Source of the DNA: Albula goreensis
Lineage: Eukaryota > Chordata > Actinopteri > Albuliformes > Albulidae
Assembly: GCA_022829145.1 (NCBI GenBank)
Contig: CM040742.1
Location: 19,183,131-19,247,130, forward strand
Direction: 5' to 3'
DNA: 64,000 bases
Positions within the stretch are counted from its first letter, which is position 1; every line of letters begins with the position of its first letter. The notes under the pieces are model-generated. The model did not search any database. It was not told the origin of the DNA and saw only the letters and a list, made by a program, of their open reading frames with translations. Below, piece after piece: positions 14,182 to 27,700 of the stretch. The position numbers and the translations under genes were made by a program.

Positions 14182-15463
14182 CGATCTGTCTTGTGATCAC
14201 GCGCAACCATCCGATCTGTGCAGCAGCACCCTGATTGGTCCCCTCCGTGTGCCCTCAAGTACTTGACAACTACATGGGGACGGCATTGGATTATGCAAGC
14301 AAAAGTTTCATGGTCTGCTGGAAAATCACTATTTGCTGGCATTCTTAAAAATGTTACTCAATCATTTATAGCTGAGTCCAGGGGCTTGCTGCTCACAGCT
14401 CCATCAGTTTTAGTGTTTGACCACTGAGGCAGACAAAACAACAGCGCTTTTTAATACTGCTTTTCACTGTCAGCCCCCCACCACGCATCAAGGTCGGTAA
14501 TAAGATCACTTTTGAAAGGGAGGACTCTCCCTGTATCCCTGTACTGTGTATGAATACAACTGCAGTATTCATGTGTAATGTTTATTTCTGCAGTGCTGTA
14601 CTATGGCAGTCGGTGCTTTACATAAGTGTTACATGAGAATACTCCATTTGCACATGCACACGCCATAGGAATTAGTCATTGTTATTAATATACGTGATAA
14701 CAACAGACAATAGGCTCTGTGTGTGTACTTAACTACAAGAATAAAACTGGTAAAGACACAACTTTTTCAAGTCCTTGTGAAGAGTGGTACCTGTGTCTCT
14801 ATTTTGAATTTTTTTAATGAATACAATAATAATAGTGCTGTTTTGGACTGCCTCTATGCTAGAGAGTAAGAATGCTATAAAATGGCTGTTTGGCTTGGCC
14901 ACTGAAAAAAGCGTCATAAAGATTTCCATCAAACTGAACTGCGCTGTAAATCTGTTTGCAAGCTAGTTAACCTCACAACTTTATTATGTGTTCATAATTT
15001 ATCATTCTGCCCATCTTTTGTGCCATAAATAATGAAGCACTCATTAATAATGGAAAATAATCCAAAGTTTTTGAGTCCACTGTGCTGCACTTGAGTCTGA
15101 GAAGTTCCCCAAGTTTTTTTTGTTTTTTCTTGATGATAGCATAACCTTAATGACATTGTTATAAATGTGTTCGAAACCCATGAGTTCCCCTTGGAAGGAT
15201 GTCAGCGATATTGTTGAGAAGGCACATTTGAACGCTGATAATTGAGTGCAATACATCATGGAACACTGTGTTAAACAGCTTTATATAGGGAGTGTATAAT
15301 AAAATTAATTCAAATAATTTCATAGAAATGTGAAACTGGGGTACTGTTTTTGGCTCAGGGTAGGCCCACATGGAGTGTAGAGGATATGCAATGCAATTTT
15401 AAGCGTAACTTTTTAAAAAGCGACTGTCCCCTGAGATGAGAAGGTTAAAACACCACTCCATCT

Positions 15464-15521
15464 GTATTTACTTGAGGAAATACCTACATCCTTGAAGGTA
15501 TTTACTTGAGGAAATACCTAC
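15464..15521. repeat. 24-bp direct repeat, each copy partly palindromic
   Basis: GTATTTACTTGAGGAAATAC plus CTAC occurs at 15464-15487 and 15498-15521 (34-bp period). The second copy sits in an AGGTATTT...AAATACCT inverted repeat. It lies about 380 bp upstream of exon 6. Confidence 0.8.
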
Positions 15522-15903
15522 AAAATGGAGGCAGAGAGTGTCGATGTAGGAGTTCACAAAGCCAGTTGGGATGTGACATCTAATTTATTCAGAAACACAA
15601 TGAAAAGGATAAAAGCTAAGTCACATCTGCAATAAGCAAGATCAACATCACAACATATAAGAAATTCAGGTTCAGAAAGCAAAATTGACATCAATTTTCA
15701 GGTAATTTCAAATATATGCAGCTGAAAAACAACGAAAAACAAACAAGTTGGTCTTTAAGGAGTGGCTGTTTGATTCCATTTTATTATTAATAAAGCATAG
15801 CAGCATTTAAGTCATGTGTGCCTGGCCATTAGTATACACTCTGTAGTCTCTATTCTTTGCCCCATCACAAAAATCTACATTTGTTTCTTCTCCTCATTTC
15901 CAG

Positions 15904-16041
15904 ATGGCTACACCACAGATGACATCGAGTTCTACTGGCGAGGGGGCGACCACGCAGTGACTGGGGTGGAACGAATAGAGCTTCCACAGTTTTCCATTGT
16001 GGACTACAAGCTCATCTCAAAAAACGTGGTCTTCTCCACAG
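15904..16041 (+). CDS. gabrb2: gabrb2 exon 6: loops B to C of the GABA site
   Basis: This 138-bp exon encodes [20 protein letters not shown] followed by [20 protein letters not shown] and VVFSTG. The first two bases complete the tyrosine begun in exon 5, so the loop B sequence Glu-Ser-Tyr-Gly-Tyr spans the junction. The acceptor is CTCATTTCCAG and the donor is GTAAAA. The exon ends inside loop C (FSTG|SYPR), whose Thr and Tyr line the GABA pocket on the beta face in family members. [13 protein letters not shown] is closer to beta-2 than to the beta-3 version (EHRLVSRNVVFAT). The segment [15 protein letters not shown] is beta-3-like, a mixture plausible for a fish beta-2. The length equals that of the family exon. 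Confidence 0.96.
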
Positions 16042-18258
16042 GTAAAATGCACTCTTGTCAGTGTTTGCCAATTCACCAGACATTGAATAAAGTGGCTAGA
16101 CTTATTAAAGAATGCTAGCAGTCTTTCATAACCAGAATATGTTTGTAATCTAATCTACTGCATGTTGGATGACTGTACTCCCAGTTAGTGTTGACACATC
16201 TGTTTTTCCCTCTCACCATACTGGGAGAATGGCAACAGGGCATGTTACCACATTTTTAAAAAAAATGATGGATGCTACCCGAACAAGGCAAGAAAAGGTT
16301 TATGTCAGACCAGAGGCACAGGAACAAATCAAATTGTTTTCTGAGCTCCAGGGGAAACCCCTGCACCCCTGGTGCTGAACCCAACAGCTGCCACACAGCT
16401 GCCTTAGTTTGCACTCTGACAAATACCACTCAGCAGAGTAGGAGAGGCAAGCCATCACCCTGCCACTGTCTCAACATCCTGATCTCAGCACTGGGAAAAG
16501 AAGGTTCTCACAGACACACGCTTGTGTCAAAGGAAGTCATTGGGGTTCATCCTAAAGTTACTCATTGTTGGTCAGGGTGATGTGGGGCTAAGGTAACATG
16601 TAGAGATAACAGGAATGCTTCCAGGGTACACAGCTGGAGTCGCTGTCGCTCAATGCTACGTTGATCCCTGTGGTCTGGATCTGGTAAGCTTTCCCAGAAC
16701 TCACTGCACTAACGTGCTAATGAGCGAATGCAAATTCCACAGAGGAGGAGCTGAGAAACAGTCCCCGATCAGACTCATACAGGACTGTTGGGGAGGGCGA
16801 GAATCATAAGTACAGACTATAAATTGGACCTCCCACATCAAGACTTGCACAGCAAAGACCAGGGGTAAGGAGCTAAAATGCTCTTGCTTTGAAAGGTCAA
16901 TGGAACTTGCCCTAGCATTACATTGAAGAGCTATGTAGACACTGTGTTTCAGTATATGCTAGTGTTTTCCACACCGCTGGGCAGGCAGGGATGAGAAAGC
17001 GTAACCTTGTACAGTAAAGAGAGAGAGAACCCTTACTGTTGCCAGGGTGACACCGTGGGACCGTACCCCTCCATCAGCCCTGTAGGGGTTTGAAGGGTGG
17101 ATGGGGGGCCTTCCCTGCTCTAGAATGCAGAGCACATTTCATGAGTTATTTAACAATGTTGTTTGAAATCATGACTTATTCATGAACTACATTTTCATAT
17201 TCATGAATTTGTCATGCCAGTGTTCAGAAAGAGAGAAGTAGAATAAGTGCTTTTGAAACAACTTTGCGAAATTAAGAACTTAAAAGGAGGGAACCGTCTA
17301 GGGTGTGTTGTATAATTATGTTTATTATAGACCAACAATTTCAGACCTGAAACTCCATGTTGTTCAAGGCTTAATAAAGCTGCTCATAGGTTTGGAGTCT
17401 GCAGTGTATTTTTAAATAGATGACAGATACACTTTTATGATTCACAGAAGGAATAGAGTAATAGTTGAGTACATTTACCTCTGATGGGTGTATTACATTA
17501 TTGGATTACATTATTTCTTTTCTCATCTGACGCCCTTAGCTTACATTTTATTCACTATGCTCTCATGTAGTCAAAAATTTACACTTGCAATCCAAGTCTG
17601 AGTACCTTTACTTGAAGGTGCAACTCTAGTGCTCTTAGTGCCTGAGCCAGCAACATCTGGCTACAAACCCATGGTCACTAATTACAGCCTCACCCTGACA
17701 GAGATAGGGATACTTGATCAAGGCATTGTGATAATGGGCTTCAGGCCAGGTGTCAGGAAGTGGCTGGACAAGCAAAAGCAGTTGGCTTTTCAAAGAGTAA
17801 CACCTCTGCACTCAGGACAGGGGGTGCTTATGGTTTGGAAGCATTCGCTGTTTGGGCCTCCTTACTCATGTAAAAAGCACAACTATACCCCTTTGCAACA
17901 GGTCCGCAATCTCCATGAGGGCGAAATCAGTGGTGTTATGTGTCTTAACCCGGAGAGGATAAGGAGTGAAAATTGCTCAAACACAGCTGTCAGTTGCATT
18001 TGGACTGATTGGAGACCTGATCCCTCATTGCTCCTCCAAGTCCTCTTTCTCCTTAGACTAATGGTTGTGTATTGGCTGTTACATCTAGACTGGGCAAGGG
18101 GTTTTGATCTCTTCTGGCCCCAGGATCCATCTTACCAGGACACCCCTATGAGTCTGTGCGCTTTAATTAAATTGTTAAACATCTGCTTGCATCTTCTGCT
18201 GCTTTAGTATCGGCCAATGCCAAGGAATACAATTATGTCCTGAATTTGTATATACCAC

Positions 18259-18327
18259 CCACATCGCAGGGGTTAGGGGCTCAGCCTCCCTGCGATGTGG
18301 AAAAGAATTCTTACTGCATAAGAATTC
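18259..18327. repeat. Two adjacent perfect hairpins
   Basis: Hairpin one has 13-bp arms CCACATCGCAGGG (18259-18271) and CCCTGCGATGTGG (18288-18300) with a 16-nt loop. Hairpin two follows at once with 9-bp arms GAATTCTTA (18305-18313) and TAAGAATTC (18319-18327) and a 5-nt loop. They may be part of a small non-autonomous element or a structured intronic RNA. Confidence 0.8.
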
Positions 18328-18844
18328 CCCCCTAGACAAGCAAAGCGAGAATGTGAGCGTAGCAAAGTGAGCACCTCCAGCTATGGGTTTCGCAGGGGCG
18401 CTCTGAGCTTTTTAAACCAGACTGGAGTTGTCTAGTGCTCAGATGATTAGTCAGTTTCAAGTGGTAATTACATTTTAAAGGGAGTCATCACATAACTTCA
18501 TTGTTTGGAGCCAAATCGAAGCTGCGATATGGAAAGCCGCAATGAGGGAAGATCACTTGTACACTGCTCAAGGTTCACAAGGTTAACTCAAATGCAAATG
18601 CAAGTTTTTCTTTCACTCATCCTGGGCAGTTTGATTTTCACAGACAGTTTAAAGAAAGCAAAAAAAGAAGACAGAGGGACATTATCTACCGCTGACTTTG
18701 CTTTTTCTGCACACAAATTGGCCATCTGTATGGAGGGTTGGAGTTAAGGGGAATCACATGTCATAAAAAAAAAAAAAAAAACATGACCCAGCAGGGCAAC
18801 ATAGCTGGCTTGAGAAACAGGGAACCCAAGATCCTTCAACCTAT

Positions 18845-20590
<1,746 letters not shown>

Positions 20591-20835
20591 GAATCACCAC
20601 TGTGCTGACCATGACCACAATCAACACGCACTTGCGGGAGACCCTCCCCAAGATCCCCTATGTCAAAGCCATCGACATGTACCTGATGGGCTGCTTCGTT
20701 TTCGTCTTTCTGGCCCTGCTTGAGTATGCCCTGGTCAACTACATCTTCTTTGGCCGGGGGCCACAACGGCAGAAGAAGGCGGCCGAGAAGTCCGCCACTG
20801 CCAACAACGAGAAGATGAGGATGGAAGCCAACAAG
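20591..20835 (+). CDS. gabrb2: gabrb2 exon 8: TM2, TM3 and start of cytoplasmic loop
   Basis: This 245-bp exon encodes (G)[19 protein letters not shown], then [40 protein letters not shown] and [22 protein letters not shown]. The acceptor is CTTCCTTCCAG and the donor is GTATGC. It ends in phase 0. TM2 carries the 9' leucine gate and the asparagine (TTIN, residue 265 in mature mammalian numbering) that marks etomidate-sensitive beta-2/beta-3 subunits, where beta-1 has serine. The TM3 methionine (DMYLM, 286) of the same anaesthetic pocket is present. The loop start AAEK-ANNEKMR is beta-2-specific. The next coding segment is either 22904-23044 or 24362. Confidence 0.97.
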
Positions 20836-22903
20836 GTATGCCCTATGTGGCTGGAGGTACTGAGCAGTGTAGACCGTAGAGCTAAGAGCGTACTCCAGCC
20901 TCAGTCTCATTCAGTAGCAGTAGATTAATCTTGTATTTTTATTCCAATGCTAGTCTAACTATTTAGAATATTACTTATAACTGTTAGAGTACTTATGTTT
21001 AATTAATTGCTAATTATTGTGTAGTTACACCAGATGTCTCTGACTAGGAAGTGTATAGCGCCTGGAATGATCTGAAATGATACTTTGTTACTAACATTTA
21101 TTGTATGTGCATTAATGGCATTGGTAATGTGATGAGAAATATTTGTTAACTGTTTTCTAATCACCCAAAGTGCTTTTGATGTAGGTGTGTGTTAGAGTCT
21201 GCTCCTGAATGACAGAGACTCCAATGCGTAAACTGTTTTTGTATTGTGAATCGCCGTATTTCTTGTGCCTGTCTGGTCTGTTCTCATGTCTTCACTGTGA
21301 TCTCACTGTTTGACTTTTGATTTCTGTGATGCGGCCTAGGTGCACCGTAACTCACATCTTCAGCATAAATGTCAGAATAAACCAGTGTTTCAAATTGAAT
21401 GCACTCATCATTCACACATATGCTAAGCAAAAGCATTTTCCAGCCACAGCAAACACATTTTTCAGCCACCACAATATTATATTCTCATATTTCTATGTAA
21501 ATCAAGGGCCTGTGTAGACAAGGGGGAAATCATTGTCGAGAGTACGTGTTGCATCTTCAAGCTAAGTAGTAATCTGGTTTTATGTCTATTTAATTAATAT
21601 TTCTAATGTTACTTTTCCTTACTCTACCCACATCTACCTTACACAGAATCTAAATGGCTTTGCATTATAAAGCAGAAGACCAACAAAAGAAATGTGCAGC
21701 TGTGACAGTAATTCAAGAATGTTACATAGATGGGAAAGTAAAAGGTTTTTACTGTCAGAGAAAATTAGTTCAGATGATTATCACTGTTTTGTGCAGAGTG
21801 CCAAGAGCTTTCTTTGTTTTGCTGAAATTCTCCAAATCTTCTATTTTGTGTATCAGTCACAGTCTGACTTGAAAAAGAAGAAAGCTATTAATTACATACA
21901 TTATTTGAAAATTAAGGTTTTTTTGTAATGAATAGAGTAAAATATCTTAAAAGCTACCCCCTTTTTCAATCTTGCAGTAATGAGTGAGCTCCAACCATTA
22001 TTACAGATTATAGGAACTTAATAAAAGTTCATTTCGATGCAAGTAAATCTAGTTTAGACCTTGATTTCTGAACTTAATATTTTTAATGGAAGGTGTTTAA
22101 TTGAACAGAACAAACACACCACACAACAATGTCAGTCTCTCAGTCTCTGAGCTAAATTATAGGTACTATGTATGTCTTAAATGTAGTTTACTAAGCTATC
22201 CGAGGAGTCATTACATACTCATGGAGACTAAATATCGGAGGAGCAAAAGAGAGAGAATGTACAAATATTTCCTTTGATTTTTATCTATGTACACGTGAAC
22301 ATGAGGTTTGCAATATGTGCAAAACTAACGTAGAATTTGGTGAACTAATGGACCAGTGGTAGTTTCAGCTTTGAGCATTTCAGACATATTCTCATTCAAG
22401 AATTTACTTTCCCAATGCTGACACTGACTTTGCTGCATTTTTCTTCCCTCACAATTTATAGGAGCATTAGGATTCTGCACAAAAGTGTAGGCAGGGATGA
22501 GGGGGGTATGGTTTCAGGAAATTTAACTTTGGAAAAAAACTTAAGCATCTTTCACTTGGTGCAGCAGAGACCTGAAAAATCAAACAAAGCCAAGCAAAGA
22601 AAGATGTTTTAAACTGCATGCTTTCTCCGGAAAAACCTGAAGCTGTAGCGGGTCTCTCACAGGTGAGAGGCCATCTTGGAGGAATGCTTTGGGGGATTTG
22701 TATGACTCCATTTTGAGGTTGAAATCCCAAAATGGCAGCAATTCCTCAAACCCTCTCAGTTTATGTAGTGTACTGTGAACATTTTAAACATTTCCCTTTT
22801 ATTATCACGACTAAAGTGAATTCTCCATTTATTTATTTTATTTATTTCTTTATTTGGGTTACACCTACCGGCAACTGATGGTGATGATTTTGTATGCTTT
22901 CAG
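20836..22903 (+). other. Intron between exon 8 and candidate cassette exon
   Basis: About 2.1 kb of AT-rich intron. An RBFOX-type TGCATG lies at 22615-22620, about 285 nt before the cassette acceptor. A long T-rich run (TTATTTATTTTATTTATTTC region, 22826-22858) lies just upstream and could bind polypyrimidine-tract proteins. No exon resembling the mammalian 38-residue beta-2 long insert was recognised here by eye. Confidence 0.8.
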
Positions 22904-23044
22904 TGGTTGGTGGGAAATGTAGTTCAGAGAGACGATGCTCTGTATGCCAGAATGAAACAGAGGGATATTGACGCTCATGACTCGATGTGGGAACCAATCT
23001 TTGTGGAGGATGCAGCAATAGGACTAGGCGAGCAAAAGAATAAG
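22904..23044 (+). CDS. gabrb2: Candidate alternative cassette exon of gabrb2 (47 residues, TM3-TM4 loop)
   Basis: This 141-bp segment is preceded by TGTATGCTTTCAG and followed by GTACTG. It is open in exactly the frame needed to join exon 8 (phase 0) to the last exon (phase 0). It encodes WLVGNVVQRDDALYARMKQR, then DIDAHDSMWEPIFVEDAAIG and LGEQKNK, without a stop. Inclusion would lengthen the cytoplasmic loop between TM3 and TM4, which controls trafficking, clustering and phosphorylation. The peptide is hydrophilic, with nine acidic and six basic residues, two tryptophans, one tyrosine and a serine in an S-x-x-E (minimal CK2) context. Mammalian beta-2 has an alternative 38-residue insert at this junction. 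The short resemblance S-L/M-W-D/E-P suggests, weakly, that they may be related. Use of the exon is inferred, not shown. Confidence 0.72.
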
Positions 23045-24361
23045 GTACTGGATTAACAGTTGAAAGTGATGAATTACAATGCGATAAATATTCATTAATA
23101 CCCAACCAGAGCCAAATGTCTAGTTATTTTTCTCTTTTTTTGCCTTATTGGTTTACTGATTTATTTGTAACTTGAAAGTAATAGCCATCTCCATCACCAC
23201 CATTTCCTTCCCTTGTATTCCACAAGTTACAGAATGAGTCTATATCCAAGACACAAAAGTGGCAGGTTGGCAGTTGTGTCATTGTGATTATTTTCAACTG
23301 CATTTCAAGTTCTGGTGATTTCACAACACACAACTCTGAATAGTGTGGTGTGTAATGAAACTGTATTAATGTTGCTGTTATGTTTGGAATTATTTCTGAC
23401 TGAATGAAATGTATATCTCCTCAAAGACAATGCATAAACTTAAGAAAAGAAGGGGAAAGGAATAAGCTCTGCAGTTCCAGAGCAGAGAATGAAGAGGGAC
23501 AGAAAATAGGATTAGAGCATGATTATGCTGCAACTGACAGATACCAAAGACTTACCATTTTGTTGAGTAGCTTTGTGTGAGAGGCTTTACTGCAGACTAA
23601 GCTACATGATTTAAACACTTATTAGTATTGATTTAGGGAGTAACTAAGATTTATTAGACAAAGAAAACCTTTGAAGTTTTTTTTTCTTGTTGGACAATGT
23701 AAATAACAAGCATCTGTACGGATACGAAAATCCAACACCAGAACATACAGTAACATTCACCTTGTCTATGCTGCCCTATCTTCTCCTTTCATCAAAACTA
23801 CACATACTGTTACTGTTTATACAATTTCTGTGTTCTCATGTTTTTTTGTTTGTTTTTATGTTTATTTAACTGTTAGTCTGGATGCTATATAAGTGGATGA
23901 AATTTGGAATCAGTGTGGATTCCAAGGTGTGTTTTGACAAAAGAAATCAGCAATCGCATTAGTCAAATCTGTATTACAACTTTAAATACTGTGCAGACTG
24001 ACAAATGATATGCTGGCGTGCCCCTGACCTTGAAAAGCATATGTTAAGCAATATGGTTGCTCCAAGTTCTGCATTTTAATGAATCACTGTATTGAACATT
24101 AAAAAGTATGAATTCAACATTTAACCAGTTGGGAATAGGTTTCACTTAACATTGAATCTAGTATGACCATATAACTGAAGAATATGAAGAGTAGAAGCAA
24201 GGAACAGGATGAACACTTACGCATAAATTCATTAAGTCTAGCTAGGTATCAATCAGTCAGCAGGTTTTTTTTTTCAGAGAACAAAAAGCTTTTTTTAAAA
24301 AATATGTATCCTATTGCTACTGTTTATGCAACTAAGAAGCACACCCATCTGTTGCTTTTAG
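23045..24361 (+). other. Intron before the last exon of gabrb2
   Basis: About 1.3 kb of AT-rich sequence from GTACTG to GTTGCTTTTAG. The acceptor tract is TCTGTTGCTTTTAG. Nothing else was recognised in it. Confidence 0.85.
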
Positions 24362-24709
24362 ATGGATCCCCATGAAAACATCCTACTGAGTACTCTGGAG
24401 ATCAAAAATGAGATGGGGGCATCGGAGCTCACTCTGGGCCTGGGCGACCCGCGGAGTACCATGCTGGCCTACGACAGCTCCACTCTGCAGTATCGCAAGG
24501 CAGGCCTGGCCAGGCACAACTTCGGACGCAATGCGCTGGAGCGACACGTCGCGCAGAAGAAGAGCCGGCTACGGAGACGCGCCTCGCAGCTGAAAATCAC
24601 CATCCCCGACTTGACTGACGTAAACTCTATCGACAAATGGTCGAGGATGATCTTCCCCACCGTCTTCTCCTTCTTCAACATCGTCTACTGGCTCTATTAC
24701 GTCAATTAA
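24362..24709 (+). CDS. gabrb2: gabrb2 last coding exon: cytoplasmic loop and TM4
   Basis: The acceptor GCTTTTAG is followed by 115 codons and TAA at 24707-24709. The start codon-like ATG at 24362 is an internal methionine. The protein begins [18 protein letters not shown] and continues with [20 protein letters not shown], then [40 protein letters not shown] and the TM4 end [13 protein letters not shown]. The RRRAS serine corresponds to the conserved PKA/PKC phosphorylation site of beta subunits (Ser410 in beta-2). The residues before and after the GASE/LTL region vary among vertebrates. The TM4 entry [12 protein letters not shown] differs modestly from mammalian DRWSRIFFPVVF. The exon is GC-richer than its surroundings, as expected for coding sequence. 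Confidence 0.98.
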   Translation: MDPHENILLSTLEIKNEMGASELTLGLGDPRSTMLAYDSSTLQYRKAGLARHNFGRNALERHVAQKKSRLRRRASQLKITIPDLTDVNSIDKWSRMIFPTVFSFFNIVYWLYYVN

Positions 24710-27700
24710 GAGGACAAAGTCAAAAAGGGCAAAAGAGAAAAAAAATGCCGCTCCTCTTTTTTCTGATTAATTTTACAACACAAACAAGACTTTGAATTAT
24801 TCCATCCAAACTAAAATCAGGACTGACTCCATTCGACCCTGGAACACCTTAATTGCTGGCTAACACATAAAAACCTTAGAAGTGAGAGAGAACAAAATAT
24901 TCCTGGTGCCTGTTCAAGAATTTCAGTTTGTTATCTATAGTTTACACAGTGGATCGTGTACTTGCAGTTTGTGTGCATATTTTAATGTTTTATTTTGTTG
25001 AATACAGATAATTTTGTAGCCGTGGTTGAATATAGTTAAACAATTGCAAGATGACCAATAGAATGATTTAAAGTAAATCATCCTACAAAATTAATTATAT
25101 ATGCACATATCAAACTCTGATAAATTATGTCTGTGGTTCAGAAAAAAAAATGAACACAGATGAAATTTTAGAAATCTTAGTGAAGACATTTGTCTTTATA
25201 TTGCCAAAATTTACATTTTATCTAAATGTTATGTTTGAAATCTTAAAAGAAATACATTCAAATGATATTATCTCTTCTAGTTCAGTACAATTTGTCTAAA
25301 ACATGATATCAAATATCTATTATGCTAGTCATTATTTCAATTCAAAGAAATGTTTAGATGATTTATTACCTTATGTGTTTACTTTTTCACATAGCCTTTT
25401 TTGCCAAACCCCCTGAGTTGACAGGAACAGATTGTAAAATCAGAACACTTATAAGGGCACCAAAGTGCTACGCTCTCCCCTCTGGGAACCAGTATGAAGC
25501 TAGAGAACAAACACTATTAGAATAATTGCAGGTCACATAGGGCTTTTGTAACCCAGTCAGGAAGAAGTTTTTTTCCAGATGTACTAGATGATGGTGGAAA
25601 TTACATCAAGGAAAGAAGAAACAATATGCTTAATTTCTCCAAATTCAAAATTAAAAACTAAATGAATACAATTTCATTGCATTAGTTTGAAGGCCATTTC
25701 TAAGCCACATTAAAAAAATAAATGATGTATGATTATGTAAAGTATGTTATATACATGCTGTCTTTGCAGGCTCTAGCTTTACTTGATATGAATAATCTGA
25801 AATATTTTATCTCTCAGTTGAGTGTAGGACTATAAATGTAGGGAATGAAACAGGGAATGCACTGATTTGCTTTGTGATGAAGCATCAGATTTCTTTACCG
25901 AATGACACCTGACATTGAGCCAGCAGTTAAGGCGTCTGAAATAGACATTTCACTATAAATTACCAGTCATAGCAAGCTAACACTTTCAACATTACCTTTC
26001 ACAATGGTCTGTAAATATCTCTTGTATATGATTGTTTAAAGTTATGATATGTATTTCAATTTAAGTGAGGATTCATCCAGCATATTTTTGTGTTTACATA
26101 AGGAATGGTATGTTTCTATTTAGTATTTCAGGGAGCTGGACGGGGGAGCCGAGAATGGCTAATGCCTTTTAAACGAATAAGTTCAGACGCATGTCTTTTA
26201 AAAAAAACCGTGTGTGAGAATTATAGCCACATGGAGAAAATCTGAATCATTTTCACCCTTCTTTGCCACCTCAGAATAGACACGGAGTTGGACGAAGACT
26301 CAACATCGAAAGGATTTTTAGTTTTTTGACACTCATGTTATACTGTCATCAAAAAGCAAACAGTACTCATGAGAAACTTTTCCTTCCTACATGCATCTGA
26401 GTGTCAGCACTTATATAGCTCACGTTTATGTGTCCTGCTTCCTGTTTGCAGGCGGTTATGTTTAAAAAAGCAAACTGGTCAAACTGGAGACTAGAATGCT
26501 AAAAAGCACAATGCTCTGAGTCTCGACTGGAAGAGGAACTTGAAGTTGTTTCGTTGTTTTTGAAGTTGTTGAGTTGTTTCACTGTTTTGTTTTTTTTTTA
26601 TTTTTGGTCACATTTTCTGGTCAGTATTGCATTTCATTAACATTTAAATTGAGAATTTTAACATTTTGTTGAATTTTTAGTTGTCTGAATATTTAGAGAA
26701 TATTTGCTCAAAGGTTGGCAAATCCTAGGCTCTTGTACTTTTCGGATTCCAACTAACTTCTGAAGAACCCTTTCTATGACAAATTTACTTTATATGAAAT
26801 GTCGGTAGAAATTAATTTGAAATGTTGACAAATAATAAATGTTGTACATGAGGAAATATCATAGATACATAATCACAGATTTATTCATACAAAGCAATAT
26901 TGTATTTTAGACATTTCCAGATGGGAATCAAGTACAATAGTGTAGGTGGCATCTTGGACTGCAGTTGCCATACACCAAACATTTGCACACAAAAAGTTAC
27001 AAAAGCCATAGTGCTCCAACAGCAGGCTCAAATGTTAGGCCTAAAGCAAACTGTGCCCTCAGAATGGTGACTAGCAGTGTTATAAACTAAGAGAAACTGT
27101 AATTACATGAAAAAAACTTTTATCTTTATTTTTTTTTTGAAAACTTATCAAATGCTAAAAACATAAAACAGGGATGTTAAATGCACAAAATGTAGAAAAT
27201 ATTTGACACAGTAATTTCTGCTATAATTTACTTTGTATATTCAGTGACCCTTAGACGATTGGTAACAGCTCAATGTAGAATGTCATTAAAAACATCATTA
27301 GTTATTTTCGCAAACATTAAAGCAGAGGTCAACAGTCTTTGCATGTTATTAATAAAATCAATATCACACATGATAAGCATACCTAATTACTGTTGCCATC
27401 ATCTACACAATTGAACATTTGTATACAGTTATGTCTCTCTTACGAATAACACAAGTAAATGAGGTGTGTTGTGTGTATTTATGGATTAATTTGGTGTTCA
27501 ACACTACTCCACCACTCTCAGTGGTCCTAATTATAAAAGTATCATTTTAAAAACGTCAGTATTAACAGAGACCCGACATGAAACAACATGGAAGAGTATC
27601 TAGCCAGTTTAACTCAAGTGTGTATCTAGATAAAAAACTGTGTTTGGAATCAGATTCAGTAGTTACTGACGGCACAAAAAATAAAAAAGTTTGCAATTAC

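Larger units (their letters stand above)
5923..15903 (+). other. Intron 5 of gabrb2 (about 10 kb)
   Basis: The intron runs from GTGAGT to a T-rich tract ending in TTTCCAG. No coding exon is recognisable. It contains a paired palindrome near 7.67 kb, a GT microsatellite at 10.1-10.2 kb, an inverted repeat at 10753-10836, a possible conserved non-coding block at 11.46-11.77 kb, CA tracts at 13.97-14.18 kb and a direct repeat at 15464-15521. Most of the remainder is featureless AT-rich sequence. Confidence 0.85.

Noticed and set aside
17629-18207. 192-codon open frame in intron 6
   Set aside because: It begins at GTG rather than ATG, has no domain or coding texture, lies in an intron and has no splice logic.
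20836-24361. Search for the mammalian 38-residue beta-2 long exon
   Set aside because: No close counterpart was seen by eye. Only the 141-bp candidate at 22904 fits phase and splice sites.
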